This document shows positions 18,907 through 27,470 of a stretch of DNA of 64,000 nucleotides, in pieces; position 1 is the stretch's first letter; the number at the start of each line of letters is the position of its first letter. Origin of the DNA: CAVWDI01 sp963753725 (GTDB taxonomy: Bacteria; Chloroflexota; Anaerolineae; Anaerolineales; UBA4823); assembly GCA_963753725.1 (NCBI GenBank), contig CAVWDI010000021.1, forward strand, positions 324,971 through 388,970, written 5' to 3'. The notes beneath the pieces were generated by a model. The model saw nothing but the letters and a program-made list of their open reading frames with translations. It did no database searches and was not told the origin of the DNA. The position numbers were made by a program, and so were the translations under genes.

Positions 18907-20904
18907 ATGGAGCAGGCTGATCACAAACGACCACACCCACAAATTCCTCCAGACCAGGTGGAAATTCAGACCAAATGTTTCCACCCAACCGGAACATGGG
19001 TTGCGTTCAATAAGGAAGAGATCGAGAGGTCAATTCCTGGCCGTTTTGAGTTTCAAGCTCGCCAACATCCAGATCGTCTAGCGGTTAAGGATGGACAGCG
19101 GGAATTAACCTACCACGAGCTAAATCTGGCTGCCAACCGCATTGCACACCTGGTCCTATCCCAGTGCGGACCGCATCAGGAACCTGTCGCTCTTTTATTC
19201 GAGCACGGCGCCCCCGGATTGACCGCTCTCCTGGGGGTATTAAAAGCCGGCAAGTATTATATTGCTCTGGATCCTTTGTATCCACTCGCCAGGAACAATT
19301 ACATGCTGGCTGATTCCGGGGCCAATCTCCTTCTAACCAACACACTTAATTTCACCTCGGCCGTCACCCAGGCTCGCAGCGGTTGTGATGTTATCAATAT
19401 CGATGAATTAGAGACCTCTCCCCCCTCCGAAAACCTGGAAATAGATGTGCTCCCTGATGCGTTGGCTTATATTTACTACACCTCCGGATCAACAGGGGAG
19501 CCAAAAGGTGTCCCCAACACGCATCGATTCCGGCTGCTCCACGCCATGAGGAACACCAACACACTGCACATCAGCCCTGAGGACCGCATCACCCATCTCA
19601 CCGCACTCAGTTCAAGCGGCGCTACACATGAAGAATTGCCCGCGCTGCTCAATGGCGCGGCTGTGATCGCTTGGGATTTGAAAAAAGAGGGCATCCGTGG
19701 TCTGCCCGCCTGGATGGCACAGGAGCAAATCACAATTTTGGTATCCACACCCAGCGTCTTTCGACTGTTTGTTGAGAACCTTGGCAGCGATGATATGCTT
19801 TCTGATCTGAGGGTAATTAAATTGGGGGGTTCGCCGCTCTACAGTCGAGATACTGATTTATACCAGCGTCATTTCTCCTCCAACTGTCTGCTGGTCAACA
19901 TGTGGGGGGCAACCGAAGCTCCGATTTTCCATCCCTATTTCCTCGAAAGAGACACCCGGTTCGATGGGTTATATGTGCCCATTGGCTATGCTGCGGAGGA
20001 AGCGAAGATCTTCCTGCTGGATGAAGATCGCCGCCCAGTTCGCAGGGGACAGGTGGGTGAAATCGCCATTCAAAGTCGATACCTGACCCCCGGTTACTGG
20101 AACAAACCTGCCCTCACCCACACAAAATTTTTGCCCGCTCCAGGCTGTGGAGACGAACGCGTTTTCCTGACCGGGGACCTTGGACGTTTTCTTCCGAATG
20201 GCAACCTGGTCCACCTGGGCAGGCGCGATTCCGTGGTCAAAATCCACGGGCACAGTGTCGAAACCGCTGAGGTCGAGCAGACTTTGCTCAACTTCCATCC
20301 GATTAAAGAGGCACTGGTGGTGGCAAAAGATGACCAGCGTGGTGAAAAACGACTGGTTGTTTACCTTGTGCCCCATGCCCAACCGCCGCCTACGGTCGGC
20401 GCAATTCGTCGTTTTTTGAAAGATTTTTTGCCGGACTACATGATCCCTTCAGTATATGAATTCCTGGATGCTCTGCCCCTCAACCCGAACGGGAAAATCG
20501 ACTTGCTCTCCCTGCCAGAACCAGCCGTGAATTGTATGCGCCTGGACACCCCATATGCCGCTCCATGCAGCAGGCTTGAGGTGAAGCTCGCCCGTATCTG
20601 GGCGGAGATGCTGGGTTTGCACGGGGCGCATAACACAACTCCGCTCGATAATGATCCAGTAATTGGCGTGAACGACAGCTTCTTTGAACTCGGTGGAGAT
20701 TCTCTGCTGATGGCCTGTTTGATCGCCAGGATTTGGGACGAGTTCCATGTGGAATTACCTCTCCGGGTTGTGTTGGAGGCTCCAACTATCGTGGACATGG
20801 CAGCTGCCATCGAAATGTACTCAAAATCCACAGCTCAGCTCTCGTCTATACCAAACGAAAAAGAGGATCTGGAAAAAGCCCTCAGGCTGCTGGGAGATTT
20901 CTGA
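18907..20904 (+). CDS. Stand-alone NRPS-type adenylation-thiolation didomain protein
   Basis: 665 residues. An adenylation domain carries core motifs A3 (YYTSGSTGEPKGVP, about 188-201), A5 (NMWGATE, about 331), A7 (FLTGDLGRFLPNG), A8 (GRRDSVVKIHGHSVE) and A10 (NPNGKIDLLSLP). A carrier domain follows with FELGGDSLLM; Ser about 597 is the phosphopantetheine site. There is no condensation, thioesterase or reductase domain, so it would activate one amino or aryl acid and hold it as a thioester for a partner. The next gene is a NeuD-type acyltransferase 120 bases downstream. Substrate code was not read. Not part of a larger NRPS cluster here. Confidence 0.85.
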   Translation: MEQADHKRPHPQIPPDQVEIQTKCFHPTGTWVAFNKEEIERSIPGRFEFQARQHPDRLAVKDGQRELTYHELNLAANRIAHLVLSQCGPHQEPVALLFEHGAPGLTALLGVLKAGKYYIALDPLYPLARNNYMLADSGANLLLTNTLNFTSAVTQARSGCDVINIDELETSPPSENLEIDVLPDALAYIYYTSGSTGEPKGVPNTHRFRLLHAMRNTNTLHISPEDRITHLTALSSSGATHEELPALLNGAAVIAWDLKKEGIRGLPAWMAQEQITILVSTPSVFRLFVENLGSDDMLSDLRVIKLGGSPLYSRDTDLYQRHFSSNCLLVNMWGATEAPIFHPYFLERDTRFDGLYVPIGYAAEEAKIFLLDEDRRPVRRGQVGEIAIQSRYLTPGYWNKPALTHTKFLPAPGCGDERVFLTGDLGRFLPNGNLVHLGRRDSVVKIHGHSVETAEVEQTLLNFHPIKEALVVAKDDQRGEKRLVVYLVPHAQPPPTVGAIRRFLKDFLPDYMIPSVYEFLDALPLNPNGKIDLLSLPEPAVNCMRLDTPYAAPCSRLEVKLARIWAEMLGLHGAHNTTPLDNDPVIGVNDSFFELGGDSLLMACLIARIWDEFHVELPLRVVLEAPTIVDMAAAIEMYSKSTAQLSSIPNEKEDLEKALRLLGDF

Positions 20905-21024
20905 GTAAAAACAGGAGCACCAATCACTTTCGAGAAGGCGAAAAATTCTAAGAGCCTTATCATTCTCAAGCTTTATAGAAAAAAGGCAAGGCACTGTTTA
21001 ACAAATTAGTAAAGGAAGGCATCA

Positions 21025-21687
21025 ATGGAAAAAGTTATCTTATTTGGAAACGGACCGGCGGCATGTTCGGTCTACGCTACTCTAAAACTCGATCCGCAAT
21101 ACCAGATCGTTGCTTTTACTGTGGATAAAAATTATATCCAGGAAGAAACGCTCTTTGATCTTCCGGTTGTGCCCTTTGAAAATATTGAGGTTGTAAATCC
21201 GCCCAGCGATAACAGGATGCTGGTCTCGCTGGGGTACAAACAGGTCAACCGGTTAAGAGCAGAAAAATACCTCCAGGCAAAAGATAAAGGGTACCGCCTG
21301 ATTAATACCATCAGCGACAGCGCCTCGATCCATCCTTACACCTTGATTGGCGACAACTGCATAGTTGGGCAAAACGTGATTATCGATCCTTTCGTCGAAA
21401 TTGGGAACAATGTGTCCATTAATAACAGTGTGATCATCGGGCATCACACTGTTATTAAAGATCATTGTTTCCTGGCCCCGGGTGTTATTATCAACGGGGG
21501 TGTTACCATCGAACCTTATTGTTTTCTCGGGGCGGGCGCAATCATCAGGGACCGCATTATAATCGGCGCGGAATGTGTTGTCAGCGCCGGCGCAATTATC
21601 CTGGAAGACACGGCTGCCAGGGGCGTTTATTTGGCGGGGCAGGCTAATCGCCTATCCATCCAGAGCGATCAATTGTCTCTTGCATGA
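21025..21687 (+). CDS. NeuD/PglD-type hexapeptide-repeat acyltransferase
   Basis: 220 residues. An N-terminal Rossmann-like PglD domain (KVILFGNGPAACSVYATL) precedes a left-handed beta-helix of hexapeptide repeats (IGDNCIVGQNVIIDPFVEIG; GVTIEPYCFLGAGAIIRD), about residues 105-205. The central catalytic His of PglD-like enzymes probably corresponds to one of the His in VIIGHHTVIKDH. The family acylates amino-sugars or similar amines from acyl-CoA. The orphan A-T didomain directly upstream makes a carrier-bound substrate conceivable. RBS aaaggaagg precedes the start. Confidence 0.8.
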   Translation: MEKVILFGNGPAACSVYATLKLDPQYQIVAFTVDKNYIQEETLFDLPVVPFENIEVVNPPSDNRMLVSLGYKQVNRLRAEKYLQAKDKGYRLINTISDSASIHPYTLIGDNCIVGQNVIIDPFVEIGNNVSINNSVIIGHHTVIKDHCFLAPGVIINGGVTIEPYCFLGAGAIIRDRIIIGAECVVSAGAIILEDTAARGVYLAGQANRLSIQSDQLSLA

Positions 21688-21697
21688 AACAACAAGA

Positions 21698-22522
21698 TTA
21701 AACGCTGCCCTCGGCCCTTTCCAACAAACGCTTGAGCGTCTCCCGGTTCAACAGCGGCAGGATGTCATCACCTGCTTCCAGATAGGGGCGCACGTCTTCG
21801 ACCACGTTTTCCCAGTAAACGGAGGCTAAATGATCTTCCAACACGCTCACCCAGGTGTGCGGACGAACCGGCGCGCCGTTCCAGCCGCCGGGTCCCAATG
21901 CGTTGTTGAGCAACGCTAAATTAGGCCCCGGCCAGGCGGGGTCGCACAGATACCAGACCAGGTCGTACATATCGCGGCCTTTTAAATCCCTGCGCCCCAG
22001 GATTTCAGATATTTTTTCGGCGAACAGGGTGGCGCGGTCGTAATGGAACAAGCGCAGTAAAACGTACTTGCGGATGAGGGTGATCTCCAAGCCAGCGCCT
22101 GGCGGCGGATCGGTGTCGATCTCAATTTTGACCGAAATTGCATCCCCCGGGTCAGGAGATAACTCCAATTCGTACAACAATCCCGGAAAGCGCACAAAAG
22201 CCTCTTTGATGGGTTCTGCATCGCTCATTTTTAATTCAGACACATATCCCTGACCGTGCAGGTCGCTCTGGATGGAGCGTAAGAATTTAGGGAATTCGAA
22301 ATTAGCCAACCCTCCCTGCAGGGCAAAGTCCAAATCCTGCGAATAGCGGCGGCTGTTATGCAGAAACCGCAATGCTGTACCGCCTTTGAATGCCAGTAAA
22401 ACCATGGCGCCGGAACGCTGCAGGCATTTTAAAACCAAAGCCTGCAGATACTCCCTGGCGATATTCCTGCCCTGCAGGTGATCGGCTGAATCCTGAACTA
22501 AACAAAGAAGCTGCTCTTTCAT
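21698..22522 (-). CDS. abiEii: AbiEii-type nucleotidyltransferase toxin
   Basis: 274 residues with the nucleotidyltransferase core FKGGTALRF (about 44-52) and SQDLDFALQG (about 60-69), typical of the AbiEii toxin of type IV abortive-infection systems. Downstream is a conserved KISEILGRRDLKGRDMYDLVWYL helix region. Its ATG overlaps the stop of the upstream antitoxin gene (ATGA), the standard antitoxin-toxin order. Such toxins modify tRNA by nucleotide addition (family knowledge) and limit phage. It lies at the edge of the mobile island. Confidence 0.85.
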   Translation of the reverse strand: MKEQLLCLVQDSADHLQGRNIAREYLQALVLKCLQRSGAMVLLAFKGGTALRFLHNSRRYSQDLDFALQGGLANFEFPKFLRSIQSDLHGQGYVSELKMSDAEPIKEAFVRFPGLLYELELSPDPGDAISVKIEIDTDPPPGAGLEITLIRKYVLLRLFHYDRATLFAEKISEILGRRDLKGRDMYDLVWYLCDPAWPGPNLALLNNALGPGGWNGAPVRPHTWVSVLEDHLASVYWENVVEDVRPYLEAGDDILPLLNRETLKRLLERAEGSV

Positions 22523-23159
22523 ATCGTTATATATTTGCTCTCTTCCTGCAATATTAATTTGCGGATATTCTTTGCGGCGCGTCTGATCTTTGGACTGCCT
22601 ATAACCTTTGAAATCTCCATCAGGCGATCGGGTGAAATCTTATCCAGATTCTGCAGCCGCAGCTGGTTTAAATGTTAAGACGTTCACTTCCAGGAATCAG
22701 GTGCACCAGGTCCAGCATTGCTTTTTCGGGAGTGGCGATAAACACGCACTGATGCTCAACTATTTCCTTCGATACGTAAGAGAAGAACAATTTATCCGAA
22801 ATGTGATGGAAACGGTAGTCGCCCTGGGGTGTGCTCTTGAAAAATGGGCGTCCGGTGCACACGCTGGTGGTCAGCGGTACTGCTTCAGGGATCAAACCGT
22901 AGTGCGCCAGTGCCGAATGGCAGCTGACATAGGAACCCAGAACCATGTGGTTGGCGGTGTAGAATGGGTGAGGTTTGACTTTCTGGTATGGGGACGAAAA
23001 TGTGTACAGGCCGCGCCGCAGCTGGATGATGCGCCCGCTCTTCACCCAGCGCGAGAGTTGGCGCCCAAGGTCGACCGGGTCTACGTCTCCTGACAACAGC
23101 AGGCTGCTTTCGAATAAGGGTTCGTCGCCGAGGATATCCAGTAGTTTTGTGAATTTCAT
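22519..23159 (-). CDS. abiEi: AbiEi-type antitoxin/repressor, frameshifted
   Basis: Antitoxin partner of AbiEii: N-terminal winged HTH (LGRQLSRWVKSGRIIQLRRGLY, about residues 23-44) and a C-terminal domain (ATPEKAMLDLVHLIPG). The start at 23159 (MKFTKLLD) is preferred over the longer 23240. The frame stops at 22668 after SERLNI. The expected helical tail (NQLRLQNLDKISPDRLMEIS to EESKYITI) follows in another frame and ends at 22519, overlapping the toxin start by four bases. One indel near 22670-22680 explains this. If real, it would damage the antitoxin and is hard to reconcile with an intact toxin. Confidence 0.8.
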
Positions 23160-23255
23160 GCTAATAATATACCAAGAATGGCATATTATTGCAATAAATT
23201 TATCCTTTGAATATTCAAAGGATGCGGCGAGGAATTTCACCGACGAATTGTCATT

Positions 23256-23440
23256 AGTATCTTAGAGAAAGGGTATGATTATAGGAAAAGGACACGGCAG
23301 ATCGATTGTCATTCGGTTCAAGAAACCGAGTCGGAGCTCTGATCGCCGTGTCCATCCCAGAAACAGCCCGAACAGTTGTTTGGTCCCAAGAGACCGTATT
23401 ACTGCTAGTGCGGGCGCCTGTATTATACCTGGAGGATAAA
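23256..23440 (+). ncRNA. Predicted bridge RNA of IS110 copy 1
   Basis: Two internal-loop hairpins in the order expected for bridge RNA. Target loop: stem GGACACGGC (23290-23298) with GCCGTGTCC (23345-23353), left guide ATTGTCATT (23305-23313) and right guide TCGGAGC (23331-23337). Donor loop: stem GCCCG (23366-23370) with CGGGC (23411-23415), left guide ACAGTT (23372-23377), and TACT (23400-23403) as a possible right guide. The left target guide equals the left flank at 23247-23255, the right target guide is complementary to the right flank 24420-24426, and the donor guide equals the element's right end 24414-24419. Existence as a transcript is inferred. Confidence 0.7.
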
Positions 23441-24388
23441 ATGACAACCACCACTGCACAGAAATTCATTGGCATCGATATCAGTAAAACATCATTGGAT
23501 GTAGCTGTTTGGGATAGTGAGATATTCTGGCAATTCGGCAATAATGCTCGGGGAATAAAAAAGCTCGTGCGGCGATTAAAGAAACTCTCTCCCACTCTGA
23601 TTGTGGTAGAAGCCAGTGGTGGATTAGAGCAGTCAGTCGTCAGGGAGTTGTACCAGACCAATCTGCCGATAGCGATCGTCAATCCCACAAGGGTGCGCAG
23701 ATTTGCGTACTCGACCGGCCAATTGGCTAAGACCGATAAACTTGATGCTAAGATCATTGCCCAATTTGCCCAGGCAGTGAAACCAGAGGTAAGACCCTTG
23801 CGAACAGAGCAGCAAGAGCACTTAAATGCTCTGGTAACACGCCGCAGACAAATTGTTAATATCATAACCGCCGAGAAGAACCGAAGATCGACCACCCACC
23901 CTGCACTCCAGGACCAGCTCCTAAAACAAATCGATTGGCTCGAGCAGGAAAAGGAGGCATTAGAAGCAGATATTGACCAACTGATACAACAATGCGCTGA
24001 ATGGAAGGAAAAAGCGGCTGTCTTGGAGAGCGTGCCAGGTGTTGGATCCGTGACAGCCTCGACCTTGCTGGCTGAACTTCCCGAATTAGGTACCCGCAAT
24101 CGCCAACAGATCGCTGCCCTGGTCGGTGTCGCACCGGTTAATAAAGACAGCGGAAAAATGCGAGGTAAACGCAGGATATTTGGCGGCAGAGCTGATGTTA
24201 GAGCTACTTTGTACATGGCGACTTTATCTGCTACGAGATCAAATCCGGTCATTCGCTCTTTTTATAATCGTCTGTTAGCAGCTGGAAAATTGAAGAAAGT
24301 GGCTTTGACCGCTTGTATGCGCAAATTACTTGTTATTCTCAATTCGATGCTCAGTCATAATAGATCTTGGAGTCCATATCTAGTGTAG
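23441..24388 (+). CDS. IS110-family transposase (bridge-RNA guided recombinase), intact
   Basis: 315 residues from ATG 23441, with RBS ggagga 7 bases before. The N-terminal DEDD RuvC-like domain shows GIDISKTSLDVAVWD (first Asp about residue 12), VVEASGGLE (Glu) and KTDKLDAKIIAQFAQ (Asp pair). A coiled-coil middle follows, then a C-terminal Tnp20 domain with VPGVGSVTASTLLAELPELG and RADVRATLYMATLSA, the part with the catalytic Ser. The full length of the family is present and no frameshift is seen. The second copy on the opposite strand is broken, so this is the likely active source. Confidence 0.9.
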   Translation: MTTTTAQKFIGIDISKTSLDVAVWDSEIFWQFGNNARGIKKLVRRLKKLSPTLIVVEASGGLEQSVVRELYQTNLPIAIVNPTRVRRFAYSTGQLAKTDKLDAKIIAQFAQAVKPEVRPLRTEQQEHLNALVTRRRQIVNIITAEKNRRSTTHPALQDQLLKQIDWLEQEKEALEADIDQLIQQCAEWKEKAAVLESVPGVGSVTASTLLAELPELGTRNRQQIAALVGVAPVNKDSGKMRGKRRIFGGRADVRATLYMATLSATRSNPVIRSFYNRLLAAGKLKKVALTACMRKLLVILNSMLSHNRSWSPYLV

Positions 24389-24419
24389 TTGACTTTATTG
24401 CTTGACAAATTACACAGTT

Positions 24420-24612
24420 GCTCCGAACGACGAATCCCGCGGTTTTGCGGGACCCAGTGAGGAATCCCTGAGACGTGGGAGTTATGAATAATCCGTAAGG
24501 AATTACTTGAGCTTACCCGATATAACAACGAATGGCTTCACTTCGACCCGTCCAATTACATTTTACACTCGCGCACCAGGGATTCCTCCTTCGTCGGAAG
24601 GACGAATAAGGG
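24420..24612. repeat. Dispersed 'GGGATTCCTC...GGAATGAC'-type repeats next to IS110 copy 1
   Basis: Two related units: 24420-24475, which contains gaatccc and gaggaatccctg, and 24577-24608, with caggGATTCCTCCTTCG then tcggaaggacgaat. Relatives occur at 26281-26305 (flank of IS110 copy 2), 27481-27496 and 27695-27727. The units have imperfect dyad symmetry and resemble the short palindromic intergenic repeats found in many bacterial genomes. The 24545-24590 part is also similar to 27661-27705, so the repeated block is longer than the core. Confidence 0.6.
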
Positions 24613-24672
24613 GAACTTTCTGATTTCAATCTTTGCGTTCTGTAGGTGAGGAATTTGCCCTATTTTTAACTA

Positions 24673-24960
24673 TTACTTATACCAATCTTCGGATAAGTCT
24701 TTCCATTTTAGGTTGATTGATTTAATCAAATCAATTTTCTTGCTTCTACGCCATCCCTTAATTTGTTTTTCACGCTCTATTACAGATTTGATGTCTGTAA
24801 ATTCTTCATAATAAGCGAGGTGTGTGATGTTATATTTCTTTGTGAAGCCTTCGAATTCTTTGTTTTTGTGTTGTTTTACCCGCTCGTAAATATCTTTTGT
24901 AACACCAGTGTATAGTGTTCCGGTGGAGCTATTCATGATATAGACATAGTACATTTTCAT
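24673..24960 (-). CDS. GIY-YIG nuclease-superfamily protein
   Basis: 95 residues, nearly all one GIY-YIG domain of the UvrC N-terminal/YhbQ-like type. Motifs are YYVYIMNSSTGTLYTGVTKDI (residues 4-24; YVY and LYTGV stand in for GIY and YIG), Arg in YERVKQHK, and the distal Glu in VIEREKQIKGWRR. Small stand-alone members are common near repeats and mobile DNA, and their cellular role is not established. It lies between IS110 copy 1 and the IS4-type element. The codon use is AT-richer than that of neighbouring chromosomal genes. Confidence 0.85.
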   Translation of the reverse strand: MKMYYVYIMNSSTGTLYTGVTKDIYERVKQHKNKEFEGFTKKYNITHLAYYEEFTDIKSVIEREKQIKGWRRSKKIDLIKSINLKWKDLSEDWYK

Positions 24961-24990
24961 GGTGTTTGGAGGTAAGTGGGCTTAATTATA

Positions 24991-24999
24991 TTCCAGCAT
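24991..24999 (+). repeat. Target-site duplication of the IS4-type element, left copy
   Basis: TTCCAGCAT, repeated exactly at 26180-26188 on the other side of the element. Nine bases is within the range known for IS4-family insertions. Confidence 0.85.
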
Positions 25000-26179
25000 C
25001 TAGTCACCTGACACTTTGACATTATGGGCAAGGAATAAGCGATAAATACAATGGCAACTCATTTGTCAACAGCCTTTCAATCATATTCCTGCAGATACGA
25101 AAAACACTATGATCACGACGATCGTTACGGTCTACTAAATGGCGTTTACCATTTTTGATGGTCCTGGAACCTAAATCTAACAACCAGACGTACAACAAGA
25201 CTACAGACAAGGTCAATCGAGACAAGCGCAAGAAGTTACGCAAATGAGTACTTTCCAAATCAAAGCCATTTCCTTTAAGTTCACCAAAGGTTTCTTCAAT
25301 CCACATCCGCCTTTGATACGATTTCAAGGTAGTCTGTGGGCAAGTAAGATTGGTTACCAAGAACCAAGGCTCTTTCTCACCAACTCTCCAGTAAGCCAAC
25401 AAGTTTACAGTGTAAGCATACTTAGCGGTCAATTGGCAGACGGTCAACCAAACGCTTTTTCCTGGCTTATCCACAAGGTCATCCAAGCGCTGAAAGTCCT
25501 GTCTGCTGTTTTGTCTAACCAAATAACGGCCTTTCTGGCGCAAAACATATTGCCAATGCCAACTTCTAAGCAGTGTTTGTACTTCAATTTCACCAAATTC
25601 AGCATCACCAATCAGTATCACGCTTGTTGTTGGCGGTATCAACCGGTAAACATAAGCCAATAATGCCATTTGTTTGTAGGACGTACTATGCCCACGATTG
25701 CTTTTGATCCATGTCCAAGCTAATGGTATGGCGCGTCTACGATAAGCAATTACAACCATGAGCAGCTGATGTCCAAAACCTACTTTACTGCCATCCACGA
25801 TCAGACGGATTTCTCCATTAGCCAGATGCTGGATAATGTCCTTGGCAATCGGCTCGTACCACTCGCGTACCCGGATAGCCGGATTGTCCAAAAAACGGCT
25901 CAGACGGCGAGTGATACTTGGCAATTTTGCAGTCCCAGGTATTTTTTCTGCCACTTTGCTCAAATGTACCGAACGATTTTGATAAATTCCAACAATCAGC
26001 CAAGTGAAATTACGGATGCGCGTTATTCTCTCAGTAGGTTGAAGTTGTAGAATTCGCATATTCCATGTATGATAGAGTTTGTTGATCGGCATTGTTTGTC
26101 TCCTGATTTTTGTGAAGATAAATCATGAAGTACAAATTACGTGCCGATCAATCCTTTTCTTAAAGTGTCAGGTAGCTAG
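25000..26179 (-). mobile_element. IS4-family insertion sequence with terminal inverted repeats and 9-bp target duplication
   Basis: The 1180-bp element starts CTAGTCACCTGACACTTT and its right end reads, in complement, CTAGCTACCTGACACTTT (16 of 18 bases identical). The 9-bp duplication TTCCAGCAT flanks it at 24991-24999 and 26180-26188. One transposase gene fills it. The clean ends and duplication suggest a recent insertion. Confidence 0.9.
25022..26092 (-). CDS. IS4-family DDE transposase
   Basis: 356 residues. The DDE triad can be read as Asp in RLIVDGSKVG (about residue 100), Asp in VILIGDAEFG (about 163) and Glu in the IS4 signature YQRRMWIEETFGELKG. That signature fits Y-x2-R-x3-E-x6-K exactly. 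The frame is intact and the gene fills the element, so it is probably functional. The ATG at 26092 is about 70 bases from the inverted repeat. Confidence 0.9.
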   Translation of the reverse strand: MPINKLYHTWNMRILQLQPTERITRIRNFTWLIVGIYQNRSVHLSKVAEKIPGTAKLPSITRRLSRFLDNPAIRVREWYEPIAKDIIQHLANGEIRLIVDGSKVGFGHQLLMVVIAYRRRAIPLAWTWIKSNRGHSTSYKQMALLAYVYRLIPPTTSVILIGDAEFGEIEVQTLLRSWHWQYVLRQKGRYLVRQNSRQDFQRLDDLVDKPGKSVWLTVCQLTAKYAYTVNLLAYWRVGEKEPWFLVTNLTCPQTTLKSYQRRMWIEETFGELKGNGFDLESTHLRNFLRLSRLTLSVVLLYVWLLDLGSRTIKNGKRHLVDRNDRRDHSVFRICRNMIERLLTNELPLYLSLIPCP

Positions 26180-26188
26180 TTCCAGCAT
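26180..26188 (+). repeat. Target-site duplication of the IS4-type element, right copy
   Basis: TTCCAGCAT, identical to 24991-24999. Confidence 0.85.
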
Positions 26189-26319
26189 TATAATTGTAAG
26201 CTTGTGGTTGTTCGAATTCATTGATTGTTGATCGACATTAGAATTTTGCGACCCGTGAAAATAATTGATACGGTCGCGTGTCAGGGATTCCTCCTTCGTT
26301 GGAGCAACTGTGTAATTTG

Positions 26320-27284
26320 TCAAGCAATAAAGTCAACTACACTAGATATGGACTGCCAAGATTGATTATGACTGAGCATCGAATTGAGAATAACGAGTAA
26401 TTTGCGCATACAAGCGGTCAAAGCCACTTTCTTCAATTTTCCAGCTGCTAACAGACGATTATAAAAAGAGCGAATGACTGGATTTGATCTAGTAGCAGAT
26501 AAAGTCGCCATGTACAAAGTAGCTCTAACATCAGCTCTGCCGCCAAATATCCTGCGTTTACCTCGCTTTTTCCGCTGTCTTTATTAACCGGTGCGACACC
26601 GACTAGGGCAGCGATCTGTTGGCGATTGCGGGTACCTAATTCGGGAAGTTCAGCCAGCAAGGTCGAGGCTGTCACGGATCCAACACCTGGCACGCTCTCC
26701 AAGACAGCTGCTTTTTCCTTCCATTCAGCGCATTGTTGTATCAGTTGGTCAATATCTGCTTCTAATGCCTCCTTTCTGCTCGAGCCAATCGATTTGTTTT
26801 AGGAGCTGGTCCTGGAGTGCAGGGTGGGTGGTCGATCTTTGCGGTTCTTCTCGGCGGTTATGATATTAACAATTTGTCTGCGGCGTGTTACCAGAGCATT
26901 TAAGTGCTCTTGCTGCTCTGTTCGCAAGGGTCTTACCTCTGGTTTCACTGCCTGGGCAAATTGGGCAATGATCTTAGCATCAAGTTTATCGGTCTTAGCT
27001 AATTGGCCGGTCGAGTACGCAAATCTGCGCACCCTGGTGGGATTGACGATCGCTATCGGCAGATTGGTCTGGTACAACTCCCTGACGACTGACTGCTCTA
27101 ATCCACCACTGGCTTCTACCACAATCAGAGTGGGAGAGAGTTTCTTTAATCGCTGCACGAGCTTTTTTATTCCCCGAGCATTATTGCCGAATTGCCAGAA
27201 TATCTCACTATCCCAAACAGCTACATCCAATGATGTTTTACTGATATCGATGCCAATGAATTTCTGTGCAGTGGTGGTTGTCAT
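26320..27284 (-). pseudogene. IS110-family transposase, frameshifted
   Basis: The start at 27284 (MTTTTAQKFIGID) equals that of copy 1. The frame is good to about 26860 (ITAEKNRK), lost there, regained at about 26702 (ESVPGVGSVTAS), lost again near 26570 (after DSGKSEVNA), and continues in a third frame (YMATLSATRSNPV) to 26320. The C-terminal tail also differs (QSWQSISSVVDFIA) because the stop region is shifted. At least three indels relative to copy 1, so no functional product unless the indels are sequencing errors. Confidence 0.85.
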
Positions 27285-27470
27285 TTTATCCTCCAGGTAT
27301 AATACAGGCGCCCGCACTAGCAGAAATACGGTCTCTCGGGACCAAACAACTGTTCGGGCTGTTTCTGGGATGGACACGGCGATCAGAGCTCCGACTCGGT
27401 TTCTTGAAACCGAATGACAATCGATCTGCCGTGTCCTTTTCCTATAATCATACCCTTTCTCTAAGATACT
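27285..27470 (-). ncRNA. Predicted bridge RNA of IS110 copy 2
   Basis: Same two-loop arrangement as in copy 1, with the target guides (TTGTCATT and TCGGAGC) and left donor guide (ACAGTT) unchanged. Differences are one extra T in the tip of the target loop, a loop base change in the donor hairpin (cccgaga against cccaaga), and A-to-T in the possible right donor guide (ATTTCTG against ATTACTG). Confidence 0.55.

Larger units (their letters stand above)
23256..24419 (+). mobile_element. IS110-family insertion sequence, copy 1 (intact)
   Basis: Ends were set by comparison with the inverted copy at 26306-27470. Identity starts within TTGTCATT|AGTATC on the left and ends at CACAGTT|G on the right. 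Assuming a TT core, the element is about 1164 bp with no terminal inverted repeats, as usual for IS110. The left non-coding part is long (185 bases) and the right short (about 30 bases), the IS110-group layout in which the bridge RNA lies upstream of the transposase gene. It is inserted in a member of the local dispersed repeat. Confidence 0.8.
26306..27470 (-). mobile_element. IS110-family insertion sequence, copy 2 (inverted, degenerate)
   Basis: Nearly identical to 23256-24419 but on the opposite strand, about 1.9 kb away. The boundaries given assume a TT core and show the same junction logic: TTTGTCATT on one side and GCTCCAAC on the other, read in element orientation. It differs from copy 1 by scattered substitutions and several indels in the transposase gene. 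The pair of inverted copies encloses the GIY-YIG gene and the IS4 element. Confidence 0.85.

Noticed and set aside
23254..24252. Long open frame (about 330 codons) on the minus strand
   Set aside because: It is the exact antisense of the IS110 transposase gene, with no family pattern of its own; the same shadow appears opposite copy 2 at 26824-27417.
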